This document shows, in pieces, positions 11,762-22,476 of a stretch of DNA of 64,000 nt. The DNA comes from Volvox africanus (taxonomy: Eukaryota > Chlorophyta > Chlorophyceae > Chlamydomonadales > Volvocaceae): the NCBI GenBank assembly GCA_030268105.1, contig BSDZ01000019.1, positions 846,001 through 910,000 of the forward strand. Direction: 5' to 3'. The position numbers and the translations under genes are program-made. How positions within the stretch are numbered: position 1 is the stretch's first letter; each line of letters opens with the position of its first letter. The notes below the pieces were generated by a model, which was given only the letters and a program-made list of their open reading frames with translations, did no database searches and had not been told where the DNA came from.

Positions 11762-12594
11762 TGTTGTACCTCTCCTTCGTGTTTGCTCATCAGTATCTGC
11801 GCGTCTGAAGACTTGCGACACCAATGCGCGAGCACTTGCAAGTACAGCAAGGCAAGCGCGAGCAAACAGAGACAGCGGAAGACTTCAAACAAGAAGAGAT
11901 ATAACTTACAGTCTTACAAATCGAAGCGGTGCAATGGACGCAATCGCCGTCAGCGCCGGAAGCAAGCAATCATCACGCGGCGGTGAATAGCAAAGTTTAG
12001 GCTTAGCTCGGGCTAAGTAGAATAGCGTATAGCAATAATAATGTAGAACACACGAGTGTTCTCCGGTGTCGAATATCTTATCTTGCTTAGCCGTCCTCGC
12101 ATCTGTTATACTCGCAGCATCGCAATGTCGTACGATTCACACTAGGAGGCCGATCCTAAGTGTGACAACCCTACTGCGTATAGGCGATGTCCAAGCATAA
12201 CAACGTATAAGCCTTTCCGGCATTCGCATGATGCAAGGGTCCGAATAACGATATTCGGTTGCAAGGCATGCATCGCGACGAGTGCGGCGCTCTCAACGTG
12301 TGCTGTAATGAAGTAATATTATATCAAATAATATTACTTATCGTTTCGTAGCACGAGCATAATGCGCATTTCAATGATTTGGGCTTTCATGCATGCTAGG
12401 CAGATTTGCCATGATGCGATGTCGCGATGGATAATGGTGTCATGCCAAATGCATATATAAATATATACGAACACATTTATATCATGCAAGTTCATTCATA
12501 TGCATTGATGGTTCATGCGTTCATCAAGATAGCACTTCGCCTCGTAGGGTTGCATCGACCTACGCATCGGCGGGAAACGAACCGTAGCACAACA
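11762..12594 (-). repeat. 5' LTR of element B (833 bp)
   Basis: Reverse-complement LTR bounded by TGTTGT and ACAACA. Left of it on the plus strand is the primer-binding site in reverse complement (CCTGTCTCGATACCA at about 11743-11757) with a short AAT spacer. It shares its subtype with the E LTR. Confidence 0.95.
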
Positions 12595-12599
12595 GGTCT

Positions 12600-12897
12600 C
12601 TCGGAGACAGCACTACATGGACATTGGGTGCAAAAGGGAACCTATTGCCTAAGGTACCTTGTCTGTCGTATCAAGATGTCACACCAGAGGAGGGCGGAAC
12701 TGTGTGGAGCCTGTGGTTAATTTCGTTCTAGTGGCGTTTGTCCGCCGAAATAAAGAACCCAAGCTTGAAGGGTGCAAAAGAAGCCTGTCAAATGATAAGG
12801 GAAGGCGCCCATGAATTGCTTGTGAGGCCTTGGGTGCAATCGATTGCTACCACCGCGCAGTCTCTTGTGAAAGATTCTGAGGTCGCAGCCCCCCCCA
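12600..12897 (+). pseudogene. Relic L (G-family), right piece
   Basis: Continues the L sequence after element B: matches K (about 62360-62715) and the inverted segment of G (22116-22460). It corresponds to the end of protease and the linker to RT, with stops and small indels. It ends near 12897 in a run of C where LINE H begins; the exact boundary is uncertain by some tens of bases. Confidence 0.75.
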
Positions 12898-12951
12898 TTG
12901 TTGGGATCCTTTCTGTACCGCAGAAGAAGGTGCGCGACGTCCTTGGCGAAG

Positions 12952-14424
12952 TCACCCTGGGGGGATAGGCACCTCCGGGTAGGTTTCGATTGTGTGTTGG
13001 TATCGCATTCTGAGGGTCTCTAAGCGTTGCAGGGTGAGGGTGCCCACGCATTTCCCTCTCGGGTCATAGGCAAAGGCCACGTTCTCTTCGGTCGAGCTGC
13101 CCTCTCTGGTTAGCAGTCCTATCTGGATCCGGTACTTTCCCGTGGGGCGCATGTCCGTGTAAGGATTGCACGGCGCGGTCTCAAAGGTAGTGTTCGCTCG
13201 AATAAGGCGTGCCCGCTGGGTCTGCTCCAAGGGGGGCAGGTCCCATCGGCCCTGCCGCTGAGGGGTCGCTAGATTGCTGTCCTTGGGTTTTGGGTATTTC
13301 GAGAGGGGGTTCACACTCTGCGACCTCGTTTGCTCATATCTCTCCATCGCCTTTGGGCATCGTCCGTTGGGCAACCTACCAAGTTGTGTTGCAGGGATAT
13401 CAGACGGCTCCCATATTACTCTACGGAAGTGGCAATCGATCTGCGTGCCATAGAGACCTGTCACTGGCAAGAGCTGCTTGGGCACGTATCCCATACTGGC
13501 ATATGTGCCGATGATAGACATCGAGGTAATAGTGTCTTTCCAGCGAACCGTGTAGTATTGTTCATGGGTTGAGGTTGTATCCGCCCCAGTTTTCCGTTTC
13601 TTGGGAGGTTTCACCTTTGAGGGGACGGTGCGTTTTGTGATTGGGCCCGCGAGTATTTCCGTGATGTCCTCTGCGTCGTTGTAAAGGTCGTAAACTATCT
13701 GTTGTTGCCCCGTTGTGTCCTTTGCTTGTCCTTTTCCAGGCTTCCAGGGTATCCGGTCCTCCAGGATTTGATCGCGGGCAACCTTCCCTCGAGGTCTCCA
13801 CCATTGTGGGGTGAGGTGCTCTGGTGGCTTCGGCGTCCCTGGTAGCGCTACGGCCGGTTCGGGTGTAGGTGGGTTACCAGCGTATTTCCTGGCGGTGATG
13901 CTCGATCCAGCCCCTGTCGCACCCGTGCCTGTGCTGGCGCGGGAGTGACGTGGCGCTACCGGCGTGCAGTCAAGTCCCTTTTCAGCGAGGTATGCCAGCA
14001 CGGGGTTTGGGGTGCCGGTTTCTCCTGGCACGGGGGTCATACCGATGTTTAGTGTGCGACGGGTTTGCCGGCTTGGCCCCTGGACGATAGGCCCGGGATG
14101 GTTTCCTAGGTTGGGTACACTCCTGCGGGTGTCTTTTTGCAGGGCTGCCATGACGCGTCTCACTTCTACATACGATGTGCATTGTGGGGCCGGGTCGCGG
14201 AGTTGCGCACCGTGGATAGCTGCAGTATCCGTTCTCACGTTGCTGTTGTCACAGCGTGTATTGTTGTTGATGAAGTCCTGTTGTCGCTGATAGGCGGATC
14301 TTGTGCGTTTCCGTCCTGTGCATGCTGGATCCGCAGGGCGGCTTGGCAGCGTTAGCGGGTCGCTCTTCATGTCATCTGGCTCGGTGTGGGGATGGTGTGG
14401 TTTCTGCGTGGTCGTACACCACAC
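12952..14424 (-). CDS. LINE H C-terminal region, unknown function
   Basis: A 490-codon open frame downstream of the RT part but in a different frame from it, so a frameshift lies near 14430-14600 or this is a separate cistron. It is rich in Pro, Thr and Arg, with a basic patch KPPKKRK. The stretch YYTVRWKDT followed later by VIWEPSDIPA resembles the VKW...WEP pattern of a chromodomain, but with a long insert, so I cannot call one. I do not recognise the rest. The length without stops supports real coding history. Confidence 0.55.
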   Translation of the reverse strand: MWCTTTQKPHHPHTEPDDMKSDPLTLPSRPADPACTGRKRTRSAYQRQQDFINNNTRCDNSNVRTDTAAIHGAQLRDPAPQCTSYVEVRRVMAALQKDTRRSVPNLGNHPGPIVQGPSRQTRRTLNIGMTPVPGETGTPNPVLAYLAEKGLDCTPVAPRHSRASTGTGATGAGSSITARKYAGNPPTPEPAVALPGTPKPPEHLTPQWWRPRGKVARDQILEDRIPWKPGKGQAKDTTGQQQIVYDLYNDAEDITEILAGPITKRTVPSKVKPPKKRKTGADTTSTHEQYYTVRWKDTITSMSIIGTYASMGYVPKQLLPVTGLYGTQIDCHFRRVIWEPSDIPATQLGRLPNGRCPKAMERYEQTRSQSVNPLSKYPKPKDSNLATPQRQGRWDLPPLEQTQRARLIRANTTFETAPCNPYTDMRPTGKYRIQIGLLTREGSSTEENVAFAYDPRGKCVGTLTLQRLETLRMRYQHTIETYPEVPIPPG

Positions 14425-14561
14425 GATTGTTGTATTGCGGCGTACATGCGGGTCGAGGGATGGTGCTAGTATTGGGTTGGGAAGACTTGATTTGTGCCGG
14501 AGGCCGGCGGGTCGCTGGGAATCTCACGGTGGCGCCTGTCTTCCAGAGGCAGCACGGACGA

Positions 14562-15851
14562 CTAGCAACACGGGTCATGTGCCTTCGTGTGTGGGGCTTG
14601 GGGGCATTGGGCACTTATCGCTAGGCTTAGTCGATTCAGGGCAATCTTGTGCCGGTGTTGCACCTTGCCCCGGGGGAAAAGCTTCTGGAGTTCGGTGGTG
14701 GTGATGAGGTGTTGTGTTGTGTTCTTGTCAATGAGCGCGTGCATGTCTAAGCCCAGCTCTGTTAAGGGGAGCAGGCACCGGAACGGCAGAGTTTCGGGCT
14801 TTGTGTCCTGCCGTGCGTTGATGACAGAGGCGGCCGTCATGAGAGTGTTTAGGGATGTGTTGTACGGCATCCCCTTGTCTGTGACCGTGATGCCGTGGTC
14901 TCGCGCCAGGGTCAGCTGTTTTAAGGTGGTATAAAAACTGCTCTCGCGTTTCAACATGTGCATCCTGGTGTCGGCCGCCAGACGACACTGCAGCTCAAGC
15001 ATGGCTCTTGTCACGACGCCTAGTCGGCCTTCATCATTTAGGGATAAGACCAGCACGCGTACTGCCATGCGCACGTAGATCGGTAGCAGGGACCCAACTC
15101 CCAATCCATACTGTTCCGCTGGTAGCAGCACGGCACGTCTGGGGAAACTGGTGGGCAAGCCGTAGCAGCGTCGGGCTATGCGTGCTATCATCGCGTGCAA
15201 ACGTTTGATATCGTTAGGTGTGTATGCCATGGTGGGGAAGCTGTAAGACACTACCGGTTGTATACAATTCTGTATGATTCTGATGCATTGGTCCGGGGAT
15301 GCTAGGGAGCCCTGAAGTAGGTCACCCTTGTCTCTCACCGTCTTGCAGACATGGGACATCTGTGCACTCCAGATGAGGGTCATCGTCACGTGTACCCCAA
15401 GGTATTTGTAGGGCTCCGTCGGGGGTAGGTACGGCACTGCCTGGCCGCTTATCTTGATTTTTTCCTCCAGGGCTGACTTGAGTGTGCGTGCACACGTTGG
15501 TCCGTTCAGGCCTCGGTCAGCCCAAGCTCTGTGGTGTAGGATGCCTGTCACTGCGCTTTTTTTGTGGTTTACGTGCAGGCCCGCCCATTTTGAGTACAAG
15601 CTGATTTTGTCACATTGCATTTGTAGGTCTTGTGCGTTGTTGGTCATCACAGCAAGGTCGTCGGCGTATGCGGCTGAGCTTCCGTGGTATCTGGCGTTCA
15701 AGTTGTCGGAGAGGCAGCCATACTTGTACCCTCGTCCGCCTGCATGGAGCCATCAGAGGAGTGGTTCGAGGAAGATGATGAATAGCACCGGTGAAAGCGT
15801 GTCTCCCTGAACCGTGCCGCGTTCGATCATTATTGGTGCTGTGAGGCCGTG
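14562..15851 (-). pseudogene. LINE H reverse transcriptase, C-terminal half
   Basis: Contains RT motifs in order: GTVQGDTLSPVLFIIF (motif B region, about 15780-15827), then YADDLAVM (catalytic motif C, about 15640-15665), then the thumb and downstream region (YLGVHVT). An in-frame TGA at 15753-15755 lies between them. The N-terminal RT motifs are on the far side of element G at 45639-46252. The protein would prime reverse transcription at the target. The fragment ends in a frameshifted region near 14562. Confidence 0.88.
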
Positions 15852-15856
15852 CTCTG

Positions 15857-16670
15857 TGTTGTACGCGGGTTCGATCACCGTTTACACCGAAGTAGACCGC
15901 AATCCATTTGAGCATTACGAAGCATGATATAATTATATTAGCATGATATATTCAAGTATATCTAGCTAATCAGGCATGTCGCATTATCATCTACGACATC
16001 GCGCTGTCCGTCAACATGTTTGACTCGAGGCTGATAATTAATGCGCGATCTATCTGTTGGCATAATATCTTACGTAATAATACTTTAAATATTATTACCT
16101 CAGCCGTGTCATAAACCATACGCGTATGCGAGAATGTGACGATCGCGATGGTTGGGTCGGCAACCGAATATCGATATTCGGACCTTCGCATATTGCATAC
16201 GTTGCATCCATTAATATCACGGATTACGCGATATTTAGAACAGTGCTAAAAAGGTACTCACACTTGAGATCGGAATCCAGTGAGACCTGTACTGCACATC
16301 GGTCTTGCGACGTGATAGGTGCGAGGACGCCCGCCTAGAGACCGAAGTTGGCTCGCTGCTACTTTGGACTAAGTACTCGCGTACTTAACTCTATCTAATT
16401 TGCATACATACAATATACTCATTTATATTCGGCCTGAGCTATTCCAGCACAGCATCTCCAGCCAGATGATGAACATGGCCCGCGGGGTCTGACGGCCGAC
16501 TGCCCATTTGTAAACGAAAACTATTGTAAGTTGGATCTTTCCTTAGTGTTGAGTCTTCCACTGTCACTTGCTCGCATTGAATCGCCTTGCTGTTCGTAAG
16601 CTTGGTGTGCACTTAGCTAACATCCAGACGTGCAGATTCAGTGCATGGTTGAAGAAGGAAGGATACAACA
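15857..16670 (+). repeat. 5' LTR of element G (814 bp)
   Basis: TGTTGTACGCGGG...GGATACAACA. Followed by AATT and the primer-binding site TGGTATCGAGACAGG from 16675. It holds many short inverted repeats, among them a perfect 18-bp palindrome CCGAATATCGATATTCGG and the arms GTAATAATA/TATTATTAC. It differs from the 3' LTR at scattered sites, several of them CG to TG or CA changes. Confidence 0.95.
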
Positions 16671-16740
16671 AATTTGGTATCGAGACAGGTTCGTTGCCTG
16701 ACTGCCTAATGATGCTCGATCGGAAGTAAGTTCTTTCTAG

Positions 16741-17880
16741 GGTGACTGTCGACGATGGGCGACGTAGCCCACTAGACATTATCGCCAAAGAACTTGCCCA
16801 TGCTGTATTAGACACTGTTGCTTCCTAATTGTGATTGCTTTTATACCTTTGTAGTTTACTGCAATTGTGGTGTGAGCCTTCACTCTGAGTTGCAGGTGAA
16901 ACTAGTGGTCCGGCACCGCTTGCGATAGCTCCTGATTACAACTTGCGTTATAATCAGCTGGAGGCTTTGATCGCGCCGACTACAGGGACCAACTGAGAAC
17001 GTATATGCCATACCTACTCGAAGCCTGCAAGAGTACTGTCGGTGTGCTGACCGAATTGCTTGTGCTCTTGTGCTAGATTCGTGTGAATCGCTTGCACACT
17101 TGCTTTGTGCATCGTTTATTGTCACGCAATTTGAATATATTGGTCAGTGTTCCATGATGGCGGAACGTGACCACCTGTCGTTTGTAGGCTTGGCATGTCA
17201 ACCTGAGCCGGGCACCGTTCCTAGAACGTTTGATAGGGATCCTGAGACTTTTGACACAATTACTACTCAAAATCCTCTTGTGTTTCAGGCCCCTACCCAT
17301 CTTTCTACGCCACGCTCGGCAGCCATGACGGTTACAGATGGAACCGCTGATCAACGGGGTTTGCTGTCGCCTTAAATGCAAGACCGCGCCGACAGTAATG
17401 AGGTGAAGTGGTTTACTATCCAGGCACCGAAATTGTTCATCTTGTATGATATGAAAGTTGAACGTGACATTGTGAATGCAACTCGTTCCTATCTACGTGA
17501 TATTTGGAGGTATCTGCAGTTGGTCCGTGGCGGTGAACATGATGAGGTGAGGTGTCTCTTTGTTGGGAATACCCTCGAGGTTATAACAAAGACATGGTAT
17601 GATCAATGGATCACTGCACGGGAAAACTTCACGTTTGATGAGTTGACTGTTGCCCTGCTTGTACGTTTTACCCCAGAAGTCACGTGATATTGAGGCACGC
17701 TGTATATTAACCTTTGGCTCGTTTTTCATGTTTCTGAATGAAACTGTAACTGCCTACCGATTACGTTTTGAGGCTCTTGTGATGCCATTTGTCCTAAGAG
17801 CTGAGATGCGTATTTTAGCTAGAGAAAATGCTTTGAGATTTGTGCCTCATGTGACTGCCATGCAAGCGCAGGACTCATGA
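16741..17880 (+). pseudogene. gag: gag relic of element G
   Basis: Gag-like sequence in pieces. A leader with a decayed version of the intron seen in family A lies near 16815-16895 (acceptor GAGTTGCAG kept, donor lost). Then MMAERDHLSFVGL begins the main part at 17154, with a TAA at 17373-17375, the capsid block CLFVGNTLE near 17555, and further frame changes after 17687. The zinc knuckle region (17880-18130) is no longer readable. The whole is unlikely to produce Gag. Confidence 0.8.
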
Positions 17881-18120
17881 CTGACAAAATGGGAGTGTTC
17901 ACAATCCAAGCTTGTGCGTTAGAAGGAGATCACTCTCTATTGGAGATGTGCGGTGGGTTATCTCATTATGGATTGCCATTGTTGCCGCCTTTGGCCCCAC
18001 GGTCAAAGTAGGGGGATGCCTGGATTGATGCGGAGTTGACTCCACCCGGGACAGCTGAACAAATGCATGGTCGGTGGTCATTCGTACGTCCAACTGTGAA
18101 GCATCGTTGCTTTTAGTCCT

Positions 18121-18660
18121 TGAGAACGTATCCTTTTGTTCATCCCCTCATCTCAAAGTGAGCCGTTCGAACAGCTGGTCAGGTACATGAGATGTAGACA
18201 TCAATGTCCAGACACTACCGCATGTTTGTTGCTACCATTTCACAGCCAGCGTAGGGCTACCGCTTTGTTAAACAGTATGCAACGTGTCCTCCGATTCAAG
18301 TCAGGCACTGTATTGATTGATGATGTGAACGTGGCGGGATCCGCAGTTCTGTTGCCGGAGTTGCCCTATGCCTTTGATGTCTGGTATGAAGCTCTTGTGG
18401 CGGGTTTTGTTAATTTTGAGCCCGCCCTGGAATCACTTTTGTTATCTGTGGAGTCGACTCTGACAGGTTATTGTGTTTCTGTTATTGAAGTCGGCCTCGC
18501 TGGTCAAATGATGAAGGCACTTGAGGATACTAGTGCCAGTGACGACTTCATCTCGGCAAAGGAGGTGAATGTGTTGGGGTCGACCCCACAGTCGTCTGAT
18601 TGTGACAGGTTACCCTCGTTGATGAGGGTAAGCATCCCATCGTGGGCAGAATCACCCTAA
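18121..18660 (+). pseudogene. pol: Pre-protease module and protease relic of element G
   Basis: Starts with the conserved LFIPSSQSEPFEQL block of the pre-protease module and continues into the protease. The active-site triad reads DTS (LEDTSASDDFIS) instead of the DTG of family A, which should abolish aspartic protease activity. The frame stops at 18658-18660, where G is interrupted by a TATATG microsatellite and LINE M. Confidence 0.82.
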
Positions 18661-18803
<143 letters not shown>

Positions 18804-21735
18804 GGGTGTTACACTGTGGGCGACTCGCCCTTCAAAGACGAGCACCGGGGGTCCTGACCGGACCGAGCCACAGCGCAGGGGAGGAACACGTGGCTTTGTC
18901 TGTCTGTCCTGCCACGTGCTATCCCTCTCACTAGGGCCAGTGAGCCCTCACAGGCTCTCGCCTGGCCACTCACAGAGCACTCAGGGCCACCAAGAAACCA
19001 CAGAAAGGCCCAACAGAAAACGGGGGACACCTAGCTGCTCAAAGGACGGGGAAACCTCTCCTCTAACCCGAAACTGACCTGGCAAGAGCCTGACAGACAC
19101 ACACAGATCCCCTCAGAGGAGAAACACCAGCAGGAAAGCACACCCTTACACAGCCAAGCCGGAAGAACCCAACAAGAGGCGGAGGGGGGGATGAGAAGCC
19201 AAACTGGCGCCCCCCTAGAAAGCCTTCCGGCCCCACCCAAAGCTGGCCCCGCAGACACCTGAACTGCACCAAAAGGAAAGACCTCTCTCGCTGACCCCCC
19301 CTAAAACCCTAAGGACCCGAAGCCTGGACACAGGAACCTCTAGCCACGAAACCCTCCACCCTCTCCCTTCCCCTCCTCGAGAACTAGACCGCCCTCTCCT
19401 TGTCTCTACCTCCCTCACTCTCCCCCTTTCCTCCCACAGAACCTCCTCCTCAAAACTCCTGCCCTAAAGCCCCTGCTCTGTTCTTGCTGCTCCATGGTCG
19501 GTGATGTCAACCGGATCTGCACACCGCATTTGCGTGCCAACTATGGCTAGGATGGGATGTTGTGGTCCCACTTGATGCCAGCCATAGTGAGGTATTCCCA
19601 ACGCTGCAAAAGAATGCAAGCGTGCCCAAAAGTCTGCAACTGTACGGGCCCGTGCACGGTCCAGGGGTGAGGCTGCTGTTTGTGTTGGAGTGTCCATTGC
19701 TGGCTGTGTCGTAGAGAGGATTGGATGGGTGTTGGCATCTTCCTCTTCCTCTTGAGGGAACCCTCCTGAACGGTTGAAGAAGTCAGTAATAGCCCGTTGA
19801 CGGGGTCCCTGCTCTGCTGTGTGGGTCTGTTGTTGCTGCTGCCGTCCGTGGGTAGAAGGCCCCTGTGGCCTGTGTTCCCTGGTTGCCGCCCGGAGACAGT
19901 GCCTGCCATATTCCATAGAAGATAAGGCTGCCAAAGCTATCACATCCCATGGGGCCTGCTCGCAACCGGGAGGTGCTTGGACAAGCCATAGCTGTTGCCT
20001 GGTCATGCCCCCTTCAATGGTGGCTGATGTCGGTAATGGCAAATGTCTGTCGATCTGTTCTCGCACCGCCTTGGCTATAGGGCACTCCCAGAAGTGGTGC
20101 AGGCGTGGGGAGCAAGGTTGATCAGTATCAGCTCCATAGCTGCCACACCCACATGGTTTGATGGGCACCCTGGAAAGATGTGTGTTGCCAGGCATGGGTA
20201 TCCCATCGACCACCAAACGCCACAGCGTCTCTTTGTTTTTATTTTCCCACCGAACTGCTGTCCACAGCCTTTCTAGGGTTGCCTGAAAGCGCTGGAGGTC
20301 AGTGACAGGACAGGGAGGAGTTGGTCCGTCTGTTGGCATCCCTTGCGCCTCCTGCACAAAAGCTGACAAGAGCTCCAATCACTCCTCCGCTGTTGAAACC
20401 CCTTGCAGCTGAGTAGCTTGGCTTACCGTGAGGTTGTAGAGAGGCACTATACCTGAGTCCCCTGGCAATCTCCATCCCAAACGCCTGACGATCATGGCCA
20501 TGACTGTGGTGCGGTCTGGTGGTGCTGGCATCTGCTGCTGCATTCTGTCCTCTACCCTGTCCGGCTGTTGGGGTTGTAAGCGGTTGACTACCTCCCGTGC
20601 TGCTGCTATCCATGCCGGGCTGATATCGTTGCATAGAGCCGAGAGAGCCATATGGGTAGACTCCTTGTCTCGCAGTTGGGTGGGGCTAGCTGAGGGGTCT
20701 AGAAACTGTTGGGTCCAGTCTAGCCAGGTCATGTACTGAGGGAGGGGCATTTGGTCATGCTCCAGCATGTCGTACACCCTTACCAGGTCCCCAACTGTGA
20801 GCAGTTTTCTGCATGAAGCCATCAGTGGGTGACGGGTTTCCAGGCCTGGGCGGTGGTTGTTACCATTGAATCTTCCCCAATTGTCCGAATTGTTGGGCAG
20901 CAAAGGATTTCCCCAGAGAGCAGCCGCCCAGCACCAGTCTCCAGGGGTTAAAGGTGGGTTGCTGACATCTTCTAGTGGTGGGAGGTGCCCTAAGGCCCCT
21001 ACAATTCGGCTGATATCCTCAGGCAAGGTCTCTCCACCCAGCCAGGGCCCAGTTGCCTGGGCAGTGGTAAGGGCCCAAGGTTTAAAGGCCGGATGGGTGA
21101 TCTCCAGGTAGGTGGCCAGGGTCCGGATCCAGGGGTGGAGGCTTCGAACATTACTACTAGTAGCAGGCTCTTCCTCTTCTTCAGCAACCGTATTCATCGC
21201 CGTGTCCATAAGCGTTACCCTCTCTCCCTCACTCCTGGCCATCAGGGCCCCTCGGATGAATCGCACTGCCCACATGGCTTGTCTTCCCCGAATGTGTTGC
21301 CTGAGGGGCAGTAGGCCAAAACCACCAGTTGATGGGTGCCCCACCAAGAGTCTGCTAGGTACTCCAGTGAAGCGCTGGCCCTGGTCTTCTGGGCCCTGTT
21401 GCCGATCTACAAGGCGAGCAGCTAAGCGTTCAATGTAGGTCAGAGTGGTATCTGGAGGTGGTCCACCATGCTCCATATGCCAAGTGACTGTTTGCAGGCA
21501 ATAGCTTGAGACTGCTGCCGCCCGACCAAAGGCAGAGAGCGGATAATGGGCTAGGCGTTGCATCCTCGTGTAGGCCAGTGCTAGCATCTCAGGCCAGTCT
21601 GGTTGGGACGGCTGCACTTGGTTGTCCATTGGCAAGTTAAGGGCTGTCGCAGTGGTGACCACCTTCAGGCCATTTATTGTGCTTCCCTGACGGTGGTCGT
21701 CCACAGCCCCTATGGGTAGGAGTTCCATCTTATCC

Positions 21736-21737
<2 letters not shown>
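18804..21737 (-). mobile_element. LINE M, 5'-truncated, inserted between TATATG repeats
   Basis: A non-LTR element on the minus strand. It comprises the C-terminal part of ORF2 (19464-21737) and about 660 bases of C-rich (on plus) 3' untranslated DNA (18804-19463) with no credible gene. Both ends abut the same TATATG microsatellite, as expected for insertion into a repeat or for a LINE ending in this hexamer. EN and RT domains are missing. Confidence 0.82.
19464..21737 (-). pseudogene. LINE M ORF2 C-terminal region with zf-RVT-like domain
   Basis: A single frame of about 757 codons broken by one TGA at 20379-20381. The upstream 452 residues resemble the post-RT region of LINE ORF2 proteins (LSAFGRAAAVSSY, followed by Arg- and Trp-rich helices). 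The downstream part contains CGCGSYGADTDQPC followed by LHHFWECPIAKAV, matching the C-x-C...H-x3-C pattern of the zf-RVT domain in plant-type LINEs. The upstream end lies in the microsatellite, so the catalytic part was never copied or was lost. It would bind RNA or DNA if made. Confidence 0.8.
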
Positions 21738-21780
<43 letters not shown>

Positions 21781-21782
21781 CA
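21733..21782. repeat. (TATATG)n microsatellite on 5' side of LINE M
   Basis: About eight copies of the same hexamer and phase as 18661-18803, directly at the 5' truncation of LINE M. This supports insertion into, or repair through, a pre-existing repeat. Confidence 0.95.
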
Positions 21783-22115
21783 TGCATGGATGGATGTATA
21801 TGCTGTTGAGCCTAATACTTAAAATGGTTACTATTATATATAGCAGCCCGGTAGATGTTGATGAGGTCATTGCTTACCCAAACAAGTCATGCATATCCTG
21901 CCTCCACATCAACAACTGGAAGTCGTGCTTACAGCCTTCATCATTCCCCATCATTCCCTGTGCTGCTCACGGGCATACCTCTACATTGCTGAGGTTGAAG
22001 TCTATGGTAACGCCAGTGAGTTCAGTGGCTTTTGGTATAGCCTATATAGGATTATATGGTGGTGTAGCAATGTTGCATTCATTATCTTTTGTGTATAAAA
22101 TGCTTAAAACTTTAT
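21783..22115. other. Unassigned 330 bp inside element G
   Basis: Not G, LINE or LTR sequence by comparison within this window. It is AT-rich with no convincing long frame. It sits between the microsatellite and the inverted G segment, so it probably arrived with LINE M (transduced flank) or by repair. Confidence 0.5.
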
Positions 22116-22460
22116 ACAGAATCGTTCGCAAGATACTGTGCGGCGACAGCAATCGATTGCACCCAAGGCCTCACAAGCAATTCATGGGTGCCTTCCCTTA
22201 TCATTTGATAGGCTTCGTTTGCACCCTTTAAGCTTGGGTTCTTTATTTCGGCGGACGAACGCCGCTCAAGCGAAATTAACCATAGGCTCCGCAACAGTTC
22301 CGCCCTCCTCTGGTGTGACATCTTGGTACGACAGACAAGGTACCTTAGGCGATAGGTTCCCTTTTACACAATGGCCAAGTGTGCTGGACTCCATATCAAT
22401 GCTCGCGCGGTACTGTCGTTATGTCGCGGCACCCAATGTCCATGTAGTGCTGTCTCCGCC
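22116..22460 (-). other. Inverted segment of element G (protease/RT linker)
   Basis: This stretch is the reverse complement of the corresponding G-family region seen in L (12600-12880) and K (62360-62710). It lies between forward-orientation G sequence ending at 18660 and forward-orientation G sequence from about 22477 (CCAAGCTATACCGATGC). An inversion of about 340 bp therefore accompanied the LINE/microsatellite insertion or a later break. Confidence 0.85.
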
Positions 22461-22476
22461 CACACATTGGTATTTG

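Larger units (their letters stand above)
6258..12594 (-). mobile_element. Element B: chromovirus copy with spliced leader and gag deletion
   Basis: A complete insertion on the minus strand with two LTRs (5' LTR 11762-12594, 3' LTR 6258-7089) and a perfect GGTCT target duplication (6253-6257, 12595-12599). It is shorter than D because about 1 kb of gag is missing. The 71-nt leader intron present in C, D and E is precisely absent, showing descent from a spliced RNA. The integrase-chromodomain half is one long open frame. B is disabled by a TGA at 9525-9527 and a 29-base deletion just after gag. Confidence 0.97.
12898..15856 (-). mobile_element. LINE H, 3' half (non-LTR retrotransposon)
   Basis: The minus strand carries the C-terminal half of a LINE ORF2. 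The other half is at 45639-46252; element G is inserted between them with the CTCTG duplication (15852-15856, 45634-45638). Removing G gives an uninterrupted reading frame across the site (RTTIRTE joined to HGLTAP), which confirms the split. The 3' end near 12898 shows no clear A-tail. The 5' end is truncated at 46252. Confidence 0.9.
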
